A DNA stretch of 24,831 bases from an uncultured Lachnospiraceae bacterium (GTDB taxonomy: Bacteria > Bacillota > Clostridia > Lachnospirales > Lachnospiraceae): positions 1 to 24,831 of the forward strand of contig CAJUSQ010000022.1 in assembly GCA_910588885.1 (NCBI GenBank). The letters run 5' to 3'. Below are positions 12,275 through 20,618 of the stretch, piece by piece. A program made the position numbers and the translations under genes. The notes under the pieces are model-generated. The model made no database searches and was not told where the DNA came from. It saw only the letters and a program-made list of their open reading frames with translations. Positions within the stretch are counted from its first letter, which is position 1. Each line of letters begins with the position of its first letter.

Positions 12275-15200
12275 AAGCTTCCTCGATCAAATTCACGGAA
12301 ACCAGGGTGGATACGCCTTTCTCCTGCATGGTGATTCCATAGAGACGGTCTGCCGCCGCCATGGTCCCCCGCCTGTGGGTAATTACGATAAATTGTGTAT
12401 TTTTTGTCAATCTGTGAAGGTACTGGGCAAAACGGCCTACATTGGAATCATCCAGCGCCGCTTCGATCTCATCCAGCAGGCAGAAGGGGGAGGGCTTCAG
12501 GTTCTGAATCGCAAACAGCAGGGAAATGGCCGTCAGGGACTTTTCTCCGCCGGACAGCTGCATCATATTCTGCAGCTTCTTTCCCGGAGGCTGGGCAATA
12601 ATCCGGATGCCGCACTCCAGGATATCCTCGTCTTCCACCAGCTCCAGCGTTCCCTTTCCGCCCCCAAACAGCTCCTTAAAGGCTTTGTCAAATTCCCGCT
12701 GGATATCCGCGAACTTTTCCAGAAACTGTTTCCGCATTCCCGTATCCAGCTCTTCGATGATTTCAAGCAGGGTTTGTTCTGCCGTCACCAGATCGTCATG
12801 CTGGGTCTTTAAAAAGGTATACCGTTCGGAAATCTCCTTAAAGTCCTCTATGGCATTGACATTCACATCCCCCAATCTGCGGATTTCTTCTTTGACTGCT
12901 GTAATCAGCCCCTTCACCTGGGCCGCATCCTGATATTCCTCTTCCCTGAGGGCCATGGCATTGTGGTAGGTCAGCTCGTATTCCTCCCACATGTAGTTGT
13001 TCTGGTTCTCCATCCCCTCATTCAGCTTTTCCTTCTGATTATTTAAGCGGAACAACTCCTTGTCCAAGGCGCTGATACGCTCCGAGATCTCCTCCCGCTC
13101 CTTGAAAAAGCCTTTGTACCGGACGGAAAGGGCCTCCTTGTCTTCCTGAAGCTTCAAAAGCCGCTGCTCCAGCTTCTCATGTACCCCTTCCGAATCTTCG
13201 ATGGTCTTTTTAATCTCTTCAATTTCCTGCTCTTTCCGTTGGATTTCCTCCAAAGACTGGGCGGATTCTTGTTCAATCCGGAAAATCTCCTTATCCAGCT
13301 TTTCGATCTCTCCCTGGATACGGCTTACATTTTCCCGGACAAAGCCTTCCTGCTGTTCGATGTAGGCATCCTCCAGCTGTGCACTGGAAACCTCTGCCTG
13401 TACCTGCTCCTGCAGGCCGGTCTGTTCCTCTAATTCCTGTTGGAGCCGGCTGTTTTCCGCTTCCAGCTCCTGCTCCCGGACGTCTGCACCGGCGATTTCC
13501 TCCCGGATACGTTCCTGATTTCCCCGGATCTCCGAAAGCTGTTTCTCCAATTCCATGCTTTCCTTTCGCAGCCCCTCAAAGCCCCGGTCGTTTTCCTGCT
13601 TCTGTTCTCTGGCATGTTCCACGTTCATCCGGGCCGTGTTCTGCTCTAACAGCAGCTTCTGCAGGGCTTCCCGTACCTTGGACAAATCCTCCTTCAGCAG
13701 CTCCCGGGCCGTCTGGATATCCGTAAGCCGCTGGCGATAGCTCTGAATAGATCCTTTCAGCTCCTCCACCCGTTTCTGCAGCCCTTCGATTTCCCGCTTC
13801 CGGCCCAGCAGGTTGCTGGTGTTTTTAAAGGCGCCCCCGGTCATGGAGCCCCCCGGATTTAAGGACTCGCCTTCCAGGGTCACAATCCGCAGGGAATACT
13901 GGTATTTCCGGGCCAAAGCCACTCCATGGTCGATATTGTCCACCACATACGTGCGGCCCAAAAGGTAACTGCTTAGTCCCTCGTACTGGTGTTCAGTTTT
14001 CACCAGGGCACTGCCGATCCCGATCACTCCCGGTTCTCTCAGGGCCTGCTGATTTACCTGGGCCGGCCGTTTTCCCACGCTGGTTAAGGGTAAAAACGTC
14101 GCCCGTCCAAAACGGTTCTGTTTCAAATAAGCAATCATCCCCTTGGCGGTTTCCTCGTCCTTTGTGACGATATTCTGGATGCTGCCTCCCAAAGCCGTTT
14201 CTATGGCCACCTCATATTGCTTGTCCACCTGGATCAAATCCGCTACCACGCCCAAAAGTCCCGGCGTTCTGTCCCGCTGCTCCATCACCCGGCGGATACT
14301 GCTGCCGTAGCCGTCATAGCGCTCCGCAATATTAATCATGGATTCCAAGCGGGACTGTTCCTTATGAAAGCTCCGGGTATCCTCCTCCAGCTTCCGGTTG
14401 GCTTGTTCCTGCTTCTCCTGCCACTCCCTGCGCTTTTCCTCCAGCTTGCTCTCCTCCCGGGAAAGCTCCTGCTGCTGCCCGATGATCTCCTTAAGCTGGC
14501 TGTCCGCCTCGTCCACAGCTGCCTGAAGCGTTTCTTCCTCGCTCTTTTGCTCCAACAGCCGTTTGCTTAACTGGGCCTTGCGGATGACTGCCTGCTCAGC
14601 CATAGTATCATACCGCTGCAGATTTGCCTTGATTCCGGCCTTTTTATTCAGCAGCTCGATCATCTCGTTCTTGCCCTGCTCAATCCCCTCCTGGCACCGG
14701 GCAATCCGGGCCTGGATTTCCGAAAAGCGTTCCAAAACCCCGTCCCGCTTTTCCCGGATGGCCTGCATCTGCTCCGCCAGCTTTTTGGCCTGCTCTTCAT
14801 AGCCCGAAAGCTCGGTGCGCTTCTGGACCCGATCCTGTTCCACGGCCTCCCGGCGGCTTCTGAAGTGCTCCTCGTTCTGCTTTGCCCCGCGGATCTGCTC
14901 ATTCAGCACGTTCCGCTGGCCTTCCAGCCTGCCCTTCTCCATGCCTGTAGCGCTTAACTGCTCCCGGGCTTCGTTGATGGTTTCCTCCATCTGCTCCATG
15001 TCCCGTTCCGTCTGCTCGTACTGCTCCTTGATCCCGGCAAAGGCTTTCTGGGTGTCCTCATAATCCTGATCGGTGATTGTTATTTTTTCGTCAATCTCCT
15101 GAAGCTGACGGCTGATCCGCTGTACCTCCATCAGGAACAGGTTTACATCGTAAGCTTTCAGCTCTTCCTTTTTTTTCAGATAAATCCTGGCCTTTTCCGC

Positions 15201-15824
15201 CTGCCGCTCCAGCGGGCCCACCTGTTTTTCCAGCTCCGAAAGGATATCATTCACCCGCACCAGGTTCTGCCGTTCGTTTTCCAGCTTCTTCTGAGCCGCT
15301 ACCTTGCGCCGCTTATACTTCACGATTCCCGCTGCTTCGTCAAACAGCTCCCGCCGTTCCTCGGGCTTGCCGCTTAAGATCCGTTCGATCTGGCCCTGGC
15401 CGATAATGGAATAGCCCTCTTTTCCGATACCCGTATCGTAAAAAAGCTCGTTTACATCCTTCAGGCGGCAGGGAGTGCCGTTCATCAGGTATTCACTTTC
15501 CCCGGACCGGTACACCCGCCGGGCAATGGTCACCTCGTTAAAATCCAGATTCAGCTGCCGGTCTTCGTTATCCAGGGTAATGGCCACATAAGCATAACTC
15601 AAAGGCTTCCGGTTTTCGGTTCCCGCAAAAATAACGTCCTGCATGCTGGCCCCCCGAAGCTGCTTGGCCCGCTGTTCCCCCAGCACCCAGCGGACCGCGT
15701 CGGCTACGTTGCTTTTACCGCTGCCGTTAGGCCCTACAATTCCCGTAATCCCGTTGTGGAATTCAAAGAGGATCTTGTTTGCAAAGGACTTAAATCCATG
15801 GACCTCAATACTTTTTAAATACAT
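12264..15824 (-). CDS. smc: Chromosome segregation protein SMC
   Basis: 1186 residues, the expected full length. SMC dimerises and, with ScpA/ScpB, compacts and segregates the chromosome by ATP-dependent DNA loop extrusion. The N-terminal head holds Walker A GPNGSGKS (residues 31-38). Long coiled coils rich in Glu, Gln, Arg and Leu occupy about 170-510 and 665-1020. The hinge lies at about 515-660 (TPGLLGVVADLIQVDKQYEV to ESLNPGGSMTGG). The C-terminal head has the ABC signature LSGGEKSLTAISLLFAI (about 1091) and Walker B PFCLLDEIEAALDD (about 1118). GGAGGG precedes the ATG by about five bases. It follows rnc by 15 nt and precedes ftsY, the classical rnc-smc-ftsY cluster. It is intact, with no frameshift seen. 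Confidence 0.98.
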   Translation of the reverse strand: MYLKSIEVHGFKSFANKILFEFHNGITGIVGPNGSGKSNVADAVRWVLGEQRAKQLRGASMQDVIFAGTENRKPLSYAYVAITLDNEDRQLNLDFNEVTIARRVYRSGESEYLMNGTPCRLKDVNELFYDTGIGKEGYSIIGQGQIERILSGKPEERRELFDEAAGIVKYKRRKVAAQKKLENERQNLVRVNDILSELEKQVGPLERQAEKARIYLKKKEELKAYDVNLFLMEVQRISRQLQEIDEKITITDQDYEDTQKAFAGIKEQYEQTERDMEQMEETINEAREQLSATGMEKGRLEGQRNVLNEQIRGAKQNEEHFRSRREAVEQDRVQKRTELSGYEEQAKKLAEQMQAIREKRDGVLERFSEIQARIARCQEGIEQGKNEMIELLNKKAGIKANLQRYDTMAEQAVIRKAQLSKRLLEQKSEEETLQAAVDEADSQLKEIIGQQQELSREESKLEEKRREWQEKQEQANRKLEEDTRSFHKEQSRLESMINIAERYDGYGSSIRRVMEQRDRTPGLLGVVADLIQVDKQYEVAIETALGGSIQNIVTKDEETAKGMIAYLKQNRFGRATFLPLTSVGKRPAQVNQQALREPGVIGIGSALVKTEHQYEGLSSYLLGRTYVVDNIDHGVALARKYQYSLRIVTLEGESLNPGGSMTGGAFKNTSNLLGRKREIEGLQKRVEELKGSIQSYRQRLTDIQTARELLKEDLSKVREALQKLLLEQNTARMNVEHAREQKQENDRGFEGLRKESMELEKQLSEIRGNQERIREEIAGADVREQELEAENSRLQQELEEQTGLQEQVQAEVSSAQLEDAYIEQQEGFVRENVSRIQGEIEKLDKEIFRIEQESAQSLEEIQRKEQEIEEIKKTIEDSEGVHEKLEQRLLKLQEDKEALSVRYKGFFKEREEISERISALDKELFRLNNQKEKLNEGMENQNNYMWEEYELTYHNAMALREEEYQDAAQVKGLITAVKEEIRRLGDVNVNAIEDFKEISERYTFLKTQHDDLVTAEQTLLEIIEELDTGMRKQFLEKFADIQREFDKAFKELFGGGKGTLELVEDEDILECGIRIIAQPPGKKLQNMMQLSGGEKSLTAISLLFAIQNLKPSPFCLLDEIEAALDDSNVGRFAQYLHRLTKNTQFIVITHRRGTMAAADRLYGITMQEKGVSTLVSVNLIEEALEE

Positions 15825-15839
15825 ACATCCCTCCTGCTG

Positions 15840-16532
15840 TTATTCGTCCTTCTTCTGCTGCAGCTGCAAAAGCGCATGATAAGCCGCTTCCTGTTCCGCG
15901 CTTTTCTTGGTCCGTCCTTCTCCCCGGCCCAGGGATGTCCCGTCCACCTCAACGGCCACCAGATATTTCTTGTCATGATCCGGCCCGGACTCCTTCAGCA
16001 GACGGTAAGACAGCTCACCCCCATGGTTCCCTTGCACAACCTCCTGCAGGATAGTCTTGCTATCAAAAAAGAGCTGCTTATGCTCGATATCGTTCAGTAT
16101 AAATCTATGGATAAACTCTTTTGCACTAGCAAAACCACCGTCCAAATAAACCGCCCCGATCACCGCTTCCAGAGCATCCGACAGGATGGACTTCCGCTCC
16201 CGGCCCCCAGTCATCGCTTCCCCTTTTCCAAGCATCAAATATTTCCCCAAATCCAATTCCCGGGTACAAAAAGCCAATGTCTGCTCACACACCATACTGG
16301 CCCTAAGCCGCGTCAATTCCCCTTCCGGGTATTTCGGATATTTTCCAAATAAAAATTCGCTGGTTGCCAGCTCCAGCACCGCATCCCCCAAAAACTCCAG
16401 CCGTTCATTGTTGGCCTGCCGGCTCATATGCCGTTCATTGGAAAAAGAGCTGTGCGTCAAAGCCTGCCTCAACAGATTCCGGTTTTGAAACCGATATCCG
16501 ATCCGCTCCTGAAATTCTTCCTGTAAATTCAT
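15840..16532 (-). CDS. rnc: Ribonuclease III
   Basis: 230 residues from the chosen start. RNase III cleaves double-stranded RNA, processing rRNA precursors and structured mRNAs. The signature NNERLEFLGDAVLEL is at residues 41-55, with metal-binding Glu46 and Asp50; the second catalytic cluster is DALEAVIGAVYLDGG. A C-terminal double-stranded RNA-binding domain begins near 158 (SKTILQEVVQGNHGG to KKSAEQEAAYHALLQLQ). An in-frame ATG exists at 16610. I prefer 16532 because AAAGGA lies seven bases upstream and the 26 extra residues overlap a terminator-like hairpin and are not family-like. It ends 15 nt before smc. Confidence 0.96.
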   Translation of the reverse strand: MNLQEEFQERIGYRFQNRNLLRQALTHSSFSNERHMSRQANNERLEFLGDAVLELATSEFLFGKYPKYPEGELTRLRASMVCEQTLAFCTRELDLGKYLMLGKGEAMTGGRERKSILSDALEAVIGAVYLDGGFASAKEFIHRFILNDIEHKQLFFDSKTILQEVVQGNHGGELSYRLLKESGPDHDKKYLVAVEVDGTSLGRGEGRTKKSAEQEAAYHALLQLQQKKDE

Positions 16533-16567
16533 AAATAATTCCTTTCCTGTTTGATTCTTATGCGTGG

Positions 16568-16608
16568 AAAAAGGCTGCCGGAAGAACCGCTTCCGCTTTT
16601 CTCCCGGC
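16568..16608 (-). terminator. Terminator-like hairpin between acpP and rnc (probable attenuator)
   Basis: The minus-strand RNA forms a 10-bp stem with one G-U pair (GCCGGGAGAA, 16608-16599, with TTCTTCCGGC, 16586-16577) and a 12-nt loop. A run of five T (16572-16568) follows shortly after. No convincing promoter separates it from rnc, so partial readthrough would set rnc-smc-ftsY below plsX-acpP. Confidence 0.55.
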
Positions 16609-16629
16609 ATTCCTATTCTGGTTCCCGCA

Positions 16630-16860
16630 TTAATTTATCGCATTCTTAATCTGCTCTAAGGCATCGCCGACGGTCACGATCTTCTCTGCTTCCTCATTGT
16701 CGATCTGCACGTCAAATTCCTCCTCCAGCCCCATAATAATCTGGAATACGTCCAGGGAATCCGCTCCCAGATCATCTACAAAGGTGGTTTCCGTTGTAAT
16801 CTCTTCTTCATCCACATTCAACACTTCCGCAATAATTTTTTTCAGCTTTTCAAATTCCAT
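16630..16860 (-). CDS. acpP: Acyl carrier protein
   Basis: 76 residues, small and acidic. The 4'-phosphopantetheine attachment serine is Ser35 in the GADSLDVFQIIM motif, directly after FVDDLG. It carries growing acyl chains in type II fatty acid synthesis and supplies acyl-ACP to PlsX. The ATG has AAAGGA upstream. It starts 12 nt after the plsX stop, so the two are certainly co-transcribed. A terminator-like hairpin lies directly after it. Confidence 0.97.
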   Translation of the reverse strand: MEFEKLKKIIAEVLNVDEEEITTETTFVDDLGADSLDVFQIIMGLEEEFDVQIDNEEAEKIVTVGDALEQIKNAIN

Positions 16861-16872
16861 TGTTTTTCCTTT

Positions 16873-17892
16873 CTACTCTTCCTCGGAAGAGGTTCCAATA
16901 TTTTGTTTGATTTTATCATTGATTTGCTGTTCCTTGAAGGTCACGCATTGAAGGATGGAATTCGTTACCTCCTGCGCCTTCGCGCTGCCATGGGTCTTTA
17001 CCACAAGGCCGCTTAAGCCCAGCAACGGTGCTCCGCCGTATTCGGTGGCATCAAAGCCCTTTAACGTCTGCTTTAAGGCCGGCTTCACCAAAAGCCCGCC
17101 GATTTTTCCCCGTACAGATCCCATCATGCCCTGCTTTACCACACTGATTAAAGTAGAAGATACGCCTTCATACAGCTTCAAAATAACATTCCCTACAAAC
17201 GCCTCGCAGACAATCACATCCGCCCCGCCGTGGGGGATTTCCCGGGCCTCAATCCCTCCTACAAAATGAATATCCGGACAGTTCTTAAGAAGCGGGAAGG
17301 TTTCCTTAACCAGGGCATTACCCTTCTCCTCTTCGGCGCCGATATTGACAATGGCAACCTTCGGCTTCTTCACACCCAGGACATTTTCCATATAAATAGA
17401 CCCCATCTTGGCAAACTGTACCAAATGGGTGGGGCGGGCATCCACATTGGCCCCACAGTCAATCAGCAGGGAAACACCCTTTTCCGTCGGAATCAAAGGC
17501 GCCAGAGGCGGACGCTCTACGCCCCGGATTCTGCCTACAATGACTTGTCCGCCTACCAGGACCGCTCCTGAGCTTCCTGCCGATACAAAGGCATCCGCTT
17601 CCCCCTGCTTCACCAGATTCATACCCACAACGATGGACGACTTCTTCTTCCGGCGGATCGCCATCACCGGGGGTTCCGCCGTTTCAATCACCTCCGGTGC
17701 TTCCACTATGGAAATCTGCTCCTTCGGGTACGTGTATTTTGCTAATTCTTCCTGAATGACGGCCGTTTGTCCAACAAGGAGTACCAAAATCCCCTTACGC
17801 ATCGTAACAGCATCCACCGCGCCCTTCACCAGCTCACCCGGCGCATGGTCCCCGCCCATGGCGTCCACTGCTACTCTGACCATTTCCTCCAT
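16873..17892 (-). CDS. plsX: Phosphate acyltransferase PlsX
   Basis: 339 residues. PlsX converts acyl-ACP and phosphate to acyl-phosphate, which PlsY uses to acylate glycerol-3-phosphate in membrane lipid synthesis. Family motifs: VAVDAMGGDHAPGELVKGAV at the start, PPVMAIRRKKKSSIVVGMNLV, AFVSAGSSGAVL, DCGANVDARPTHLVQFA, GNVILKLYEGV and EYGGAPLLGLSG near the end. ATG 17892 is preferred over the internal ATG at 17883: AGGAGG lies at the right distance from the first and is too close to the second. It heads the plsX-acpP-rnc-smc-ftsY-ilvA operon. Its own promoter, with a small hairpin before the ribosome binding site, lies upstream. Confidence 0.97.
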   Translation of the reverse strand: MEEMVRVAVDAMGGDHAPGELVKGAVDAVTMRKGILVLLVGQTAVIQEELAKYTYPKEQISIVEAPEVIETAEPPVMAIRRKKKSSIVVGMNLVKQGEADAFVSAGSSGAVLVGGQVIVGRIRGVERPPLAPLIPTEKGVSLLIDCGANVDARPTHLVQFAKMGSIYMENVLGVKKPKVAIVNIGAEEEKGNALVKETFPLLKNCPDIHFVGGIEAREIPHGGADVIVCEAFVGNVILKLYEGVSSTLISVVKQGMMGSVRGKIGGLLVKPALKQTLKGFDATEYGGAPLLGLSGLVVKTHGSAKAQEVTNSILQCVTFKEQQINDKIKQNIGTSSEEE

Positions 17893-17908
17893 GTATTATC
17901 CTCCTTTT

Positions 17909-17965
17909 TTTGCCAACCGGCAAATACCTATATCAAAATATACTATATGTGACAGGAGAAATCAA
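17909..17965 (-). promoter_or_regulatory. plsX promoter and leader hairpin
   Basis: On the minus strand, -35 TTGATT (17965-17960), 17-nt spacer, -10 TATATT (17942-17937). The leader of about 40 nt contains a perfect small stem, TTTGCC-GGTT-GGCAAA (17924-17909), immediately before the AAAGGAGG ribosome binding site. I could not identify a convincing FapR box. The hairpin could be an operator or could affect ribosome access; that is inference. Confidence 0.55.
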
Positions 17966-18021
17966 TATTTATTTGAAAAGTTCTCGTGGCTCGCGGGAAT
18001 AAATCCTTCGGCTTTCCCGGC

Positions 18022-18069
18022 AAAAAACCGGCCCCTCTCAGGTTATCCCTGGTAAAAAGACCGGTTTTT
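18022..18069. terminator. Terminator downstream of the PD-(D/E)XK gene
   Basis: AAAAAACCGG (18022-18031) pairs with CCGGTTTTT (18061-18069), with a small CAGG/CCTG stem inside the loop. It has T-runs on both strands. In context it ends transcription of the gene at 18193-19149 before plsX. Confidence 0.7.
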
Positions 18070-18192
18070 CTGATTCTCAAATATGCTTTTTAAATGCTCT
18101 GATCTTGCTCCGTAATATTGTCCCAAAGTACGGTCTGCAAAGCACTCCCATTTCTTTCATCTGTCCCCTTCTTGGTCCCCCAATCACCCTCT
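18070..18192. other. Untranslated stretch after the PD-(D/E)XK gene
   Basis: I see no gene, promoter or further repeat here. A minus-strand frame extends through it (18077-18487), but it is the out-of-frame shadow of the repeat-rich end of the upstream gene. Confidence 0.5.
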
Positions 18193-19149
18193 CTATTCTA
18201 AAAACCCCGCTGCCTCTTCCGAAGACAGGCCATACTGTCCCATAATCGCTTCCTGAATTTCTCCAATTCCATAACCATATCTGCGAAGCACTTCTATGGT
18301 TCCGCAAATCCCTTCTCTTCGTCCCTGTTCCAAGCCCTTCTCCAAGCCCTGTTCCAGACCCTGTTCCAAACCCTGTTCCAAACCCTTCTCTAAGCCATAT
18401 TCCCAACCACGCTTTAACTCCGCTTCCCCCTTCTCTTTTACAAGCGCATCGATATGGGGCTTCATAATCTCCATTAATGCATGACACATACGATCATCTC
18501 CTATCCACTCTTCAATCAACTCCTGATTTGCCCGGGTACTGACTTCCAGAACAGAATCCGCAAGCTCCCGGAACTCCTTTCCGTCCATCTGATAAATGTT
18601 TTCCAGCACCTGTTCCAGCTCCTGCTTTTGAAGAGAGCCTGACAACGCACCCAGCCAGATATGAGCTTTAAAATCCAGCTCCTTTGTAACAATAATCTGG
18701 GTTGGAAACAGGACATTCCCTCCAATATAGTAAATCCCCGGACAGGGGCTGTCTACCTCATAATTATGCGTTCGAAAGTAGCAAAACAACCCTTCCGGTT
18801 TCGATTCCCGGATCAGAGATACCGTAATATCATCCGCCTTTCTCCCATCCAACGTTTTTCCATAGGACTTATACAGGCTGGCATAGGCTCCCACCTTATA
18901 AAAAACATCTATGTCCAGATGGTCTTCCGGAGATTTATATTCTATAATATTATGCCCTTTAAAAAGATTCCCTATTTCGTTGGAAATCAGAACGCTTGGT
19001 TCCTTTTTCACAATCAGCAAATCTACTTCCAGAGGCTTTGTGTTTAAATTAAATTCCTTTTCAAATATCAAGTCTTCCCGGTTTTGAGCAAATTCCAAAT
19101 TCATGGCTGCCACAAAACCAGAATGCCATTGTATTTTTCTTTCTTTCAT
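18193..19149 (-). CDS. PD-(D/E)XK nuclease-family ('Rpn-like'/transposase-like) protein with GLEQ repeat tail
   Basis: 318 residues from the chosen start (AAAGGA just upstream; a longer ATG at 19209 runs through the promoter region). I recognise a PD-(D/E)XK nuclease fold from motif spacing: Glu19 in a first helix, Asp43 in PLEVDLLIVKK, and Glu70-x-Lys72 in NIIEYKSPED, followed by DVFYKVGAYASLYKSYG. Similar single genes are scattered through Lachnospiraceae genomes, often annotated as Rpn-family or transposase-like or hypothetical. Recombination-promoting nuclease activity is known only for some Rpn proteins, so function here is inferred. Residues about 250-277 are six four-residue units (GLEK/GLEQ), followed by a C-terminal helical region. 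It lies alone, with its own promoter-like sequence and terminator, between pta and plsX. Confidence 0.75.
   Translation of the reverse strand: MKERKIQWHSGFVAAMNLEFAQNREDLIFEKEFNLNTKPLEVDLLIVKKEPSVLISNEIGNLFKGHNIIEYKSPEDHLDIDVFYKVGAYASLYKSYGKTLDGRKADDITVSLIRESKPEGLFCYFRTHNYEVDSPCPGIYYIGGNVLFPTQIIVTKELDFKAHIWLGALSGSLQKQELEQVLENIYQMDGKEFRELADSVLEVSTRANQELIEEWIGDDRMCHALMEIMKPHIDALVKEKGEAELKRGWEYGLEKGLEQGLEQGLEQGLEKGLEQGRREGICGTIEVLRRYGYGIGEIQEAIMGQYGLSSEEAAGFLE
18323..18398. repeat. 12-bp repeats in the PD-(D/E)XK gene
   Basis: Six consecutive 12-bp units of the type CCCTGTTCCAAA or CCCTTCTCCAAG encode the GLEQ/GLEK run on the minus strand. Unit length is divisible by three, so expansion or contraction keeps the frame. 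Confidence 0.85.
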
Positions 19150-19164
19150 AAAATCCTTTCTTTT

Positions 19165-19192
19165 ATTATAACACATCCTTAAAATTATACAA
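19165..19192 (-). promoter_or_regulatory. Promoter-like sequence of the PD-(D/E)XK gene
   Basis: Two TATAAT boxes occur on the minus strand (19189-19184 and 19170-19165), each preceded by AAGGATGT. TTGTAT-16-TATAAT fits the inner one, but it would leave only about 9 nt before the start codon. The outer one lacks a good -35. At least one is probably used. Confidence 0.4.
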
Positions 19193-19231
19193 CATCCTTT
19201 CCATGTCACATTTATTCAAGAGAACTATATT

Positions 19232-19260
19232 CGTTACTGATCACACCCAGGGTGTTCACC
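19232..19260. repeat. Dispersed repeat (copy 2)
   Basis: CGTTACTGATCACACCCA followed by GGTGTTCAC, containing the perfect small inverted repeat ACACCC-A-GGGTGT. The copy at 22331-22358 matches at all but two of 28 positions, and the core matches the element at 8945-8965 in inverse orientation. Confidence 0.7.
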
Positions 19261-19458
19261 CAAGACGAACCTTATGATGAGTATAATTCAGGAATGAACC
19301 TTAGGGAAAATTTTGAAATCGAATCTGAAAATCAGAAAATAAAAATGAATGGGAGTACGCCAATCTGTTCCGGCATACCCTTCAGAAAAAAGAATCACAG
19401 AACCATATACGAACGGCTTTTGTCCTTCGCCGTTCCCGCAGCCTGCACCGCAAACTGC
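19261..19458. other. Gene-free part of the pta / PD-(D/E)XK intergenic region
   Basis: The gap from 19150 to 19573 is about 420 nt. Apart from the promoter-like boxes, the repeat at 19232 and the pta terminator, I see nothing definite here. Short frames on both strands lack ribosome binding sites and family motifs. Confidence 0.5.
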
Positions 19459-19498
19459 CAAAAAAGCGGAAGAACCAGCCGCAACCGGCCGGCTCTTC
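19459..19498 (-). terminator. Probable terminator of pta
   Basis: On the minus strand GAAGA (19498-19494) and GCCG pair with CGGC and TCTTC (19473-19469), with a 4-nt bulge, followed by six T (19465-19460). A second possible stem (GTCCGC/GCGGAC, then TTTT) lies just nearer pta, around 19520-19550. One or both end the pta transcript. Confidence 0.5.
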
Positions 19499-19573
19499 AA
19501 CTTATGCAGAAAACCGTCTGTCCGCTTCTGCCCCTGGCGGACGGCTCCTCCTGCCCTTAATAGAAGACCGTCC

Positions 19574-20569
19574 TTACTCTTCTACCAGTGCAGCCGTAAT
19601 AATTGCCATCGAATATACTTCCTCTGCGTTGCAGCCCCGGGACAAATCGTTAATCGGTGCGTTCATACCCAGCAAAATCGGGCCGTAGGCATCAAAATTA
19701 CCGAGCCGTTGTGCAATCTTATATCCGATATTTCCGGCGTTGATATCCGGGAATACAAAGGTATTGGCATGGCCTGCCACTTCACTTTCAGGGCATTTTG
19801 TCCGTGCCACCCGGGGAGAAACAGCCGCATCGAACTGAAGTTCTCCTTCAATTGCAAGATCCGGACGCATTTCCTTGGCCTTCTTGGCTGCGTTGCGCAT
19901 CTTGTCCACATCTTCACCGCTGCCGGACCCGAAGGTGGAGTAGCTAAGGAATGCAATCTTCGGATCAATTCCGAATATCTTACCGCAGTCCGCAGCACAA
20001 ACCGCGATCTCTGCCAGCTCGTCTTCATTGGGCTTAATATTGATGGCACAGTCACCCATTGCCAGTACTTCGTTCTCACCGGTAGCGGAAGGACGTACCA
20101 TGATAAAGCAAGAAGATACCACACTGTGTCCGGGCTTCGTCTTAATGATCTGCAGCGCCGGCCGTACCGTATCTGCCGTAGAATAAGTTGCGCCGCCCAG
20201 CAATGCATCCGCAACGCCCATTTTCACCAGCATTGTGCCGAAATAATTACCCTGGCTCAATAGCTTGCGGGCTTCCTCCGGCTGCATATTCTTGCTCTTT
20301 CTTAATTCGCAGAGCTTTTCTACCATCTCTTCCATTCCGTCATAGTGCAGCGGGTCCATAATTTGTGCACCCCGAATATTATAGCCGTATTCCTCAGCCG
20401 CATCCTTCACTTCCTTTTCCCCGCCAATGAGAATCGGCGCCAGGAAATTCGAAGCCAGCAGACGGGAAGCCGCTTCTAAAATACGTGCGTCGGTACCCTC
20501 TGTAAAAACGATCGTTTTCGGACTCTTTTTCAGCTTGTCAATCATCATGCCGAATCCTTGCATTGCCAT
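19574..20569 (-). CDS. pta: Phosphate acetyltransferase
   Basis: 331 residues, the single-domain form. It converts acetyl-CoA and phosphate to acetyl phosphate and CoA, feeding acetate kinase for substrate-level ATP. Conserved segments are KTIVFTEGTDARILEAASRL, the central LLGGATYSTADTVRPALQII, FLSYSTFGSGSGEDVDKMRN, EGELQFDAAVSPRVA and the C-terminal VFPDINAGNIGYKIAQRLG and GPILLGMNAPINDLSRG. The first ATG (20569) has GGAG about 10 bases upstream; internal ATGs at 20563 and 20548 are possible. It is transcribed from its own promoter and lies about 1.8 kb downstream of the ackA end, separated by yceD, rpmF and a yesL-like gene, instead of the more usual adjacent pta-ackA pair. Confidence 0.96.
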   Translation of the reverse strand: MAMQGFGMMIDKLKKSPKTIVFTEGTDARILEAASRLLASNFLAPILIGGEKEVKDAAEEYGYNIRGAQIMDPLHYDGMEEMVEKLCELRKSKNMQPEEARKLLSQGNYFGTMLVKMGVADALLGGATYSTADTVRPALQIIKTKPGHSVVSSCFIMVRPSATGENEVLAMGDCAINIKPNEDELAEIAVCAADCGKIFGIDPKIAFLSYSTFGSGSGEDVDKMRNAAKKAKEMRPDLAIEGELQFDAAVSPRVARTKCPESEVAGHANTFVFPDINAGNIGYKIAQRLGNFDAYGPILLGMNAPINDLSRGCNAEEVYSMAIITAALVEE

Positions 20570-20618
20570 ACGTAAACCACTCCTTATTAATTATATATTT
20601 TTAATTGCTCTATCTCCT

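Noticed and set aside
16533..16610. N-terminal extension of rnc to ATG 16610
   Set aside because: It would translate through the terminator-like hairpin and lacks a good ribosome binding site; ATG 16532 has one.
18077..18487. Gly-rich minus-strand frame (GFGTGFGTG pattern)
   Set aside because: Out-of-frame reading of the 12-bp repeats of the PD-(D/E)XK gene.
19252..19560. 102-codon plus-strand frame in the pta gap
   Set aside because: It starts inside the dispersed repeat, has no ribosome binding site and crosses the pta terminator; no recognisable domain.
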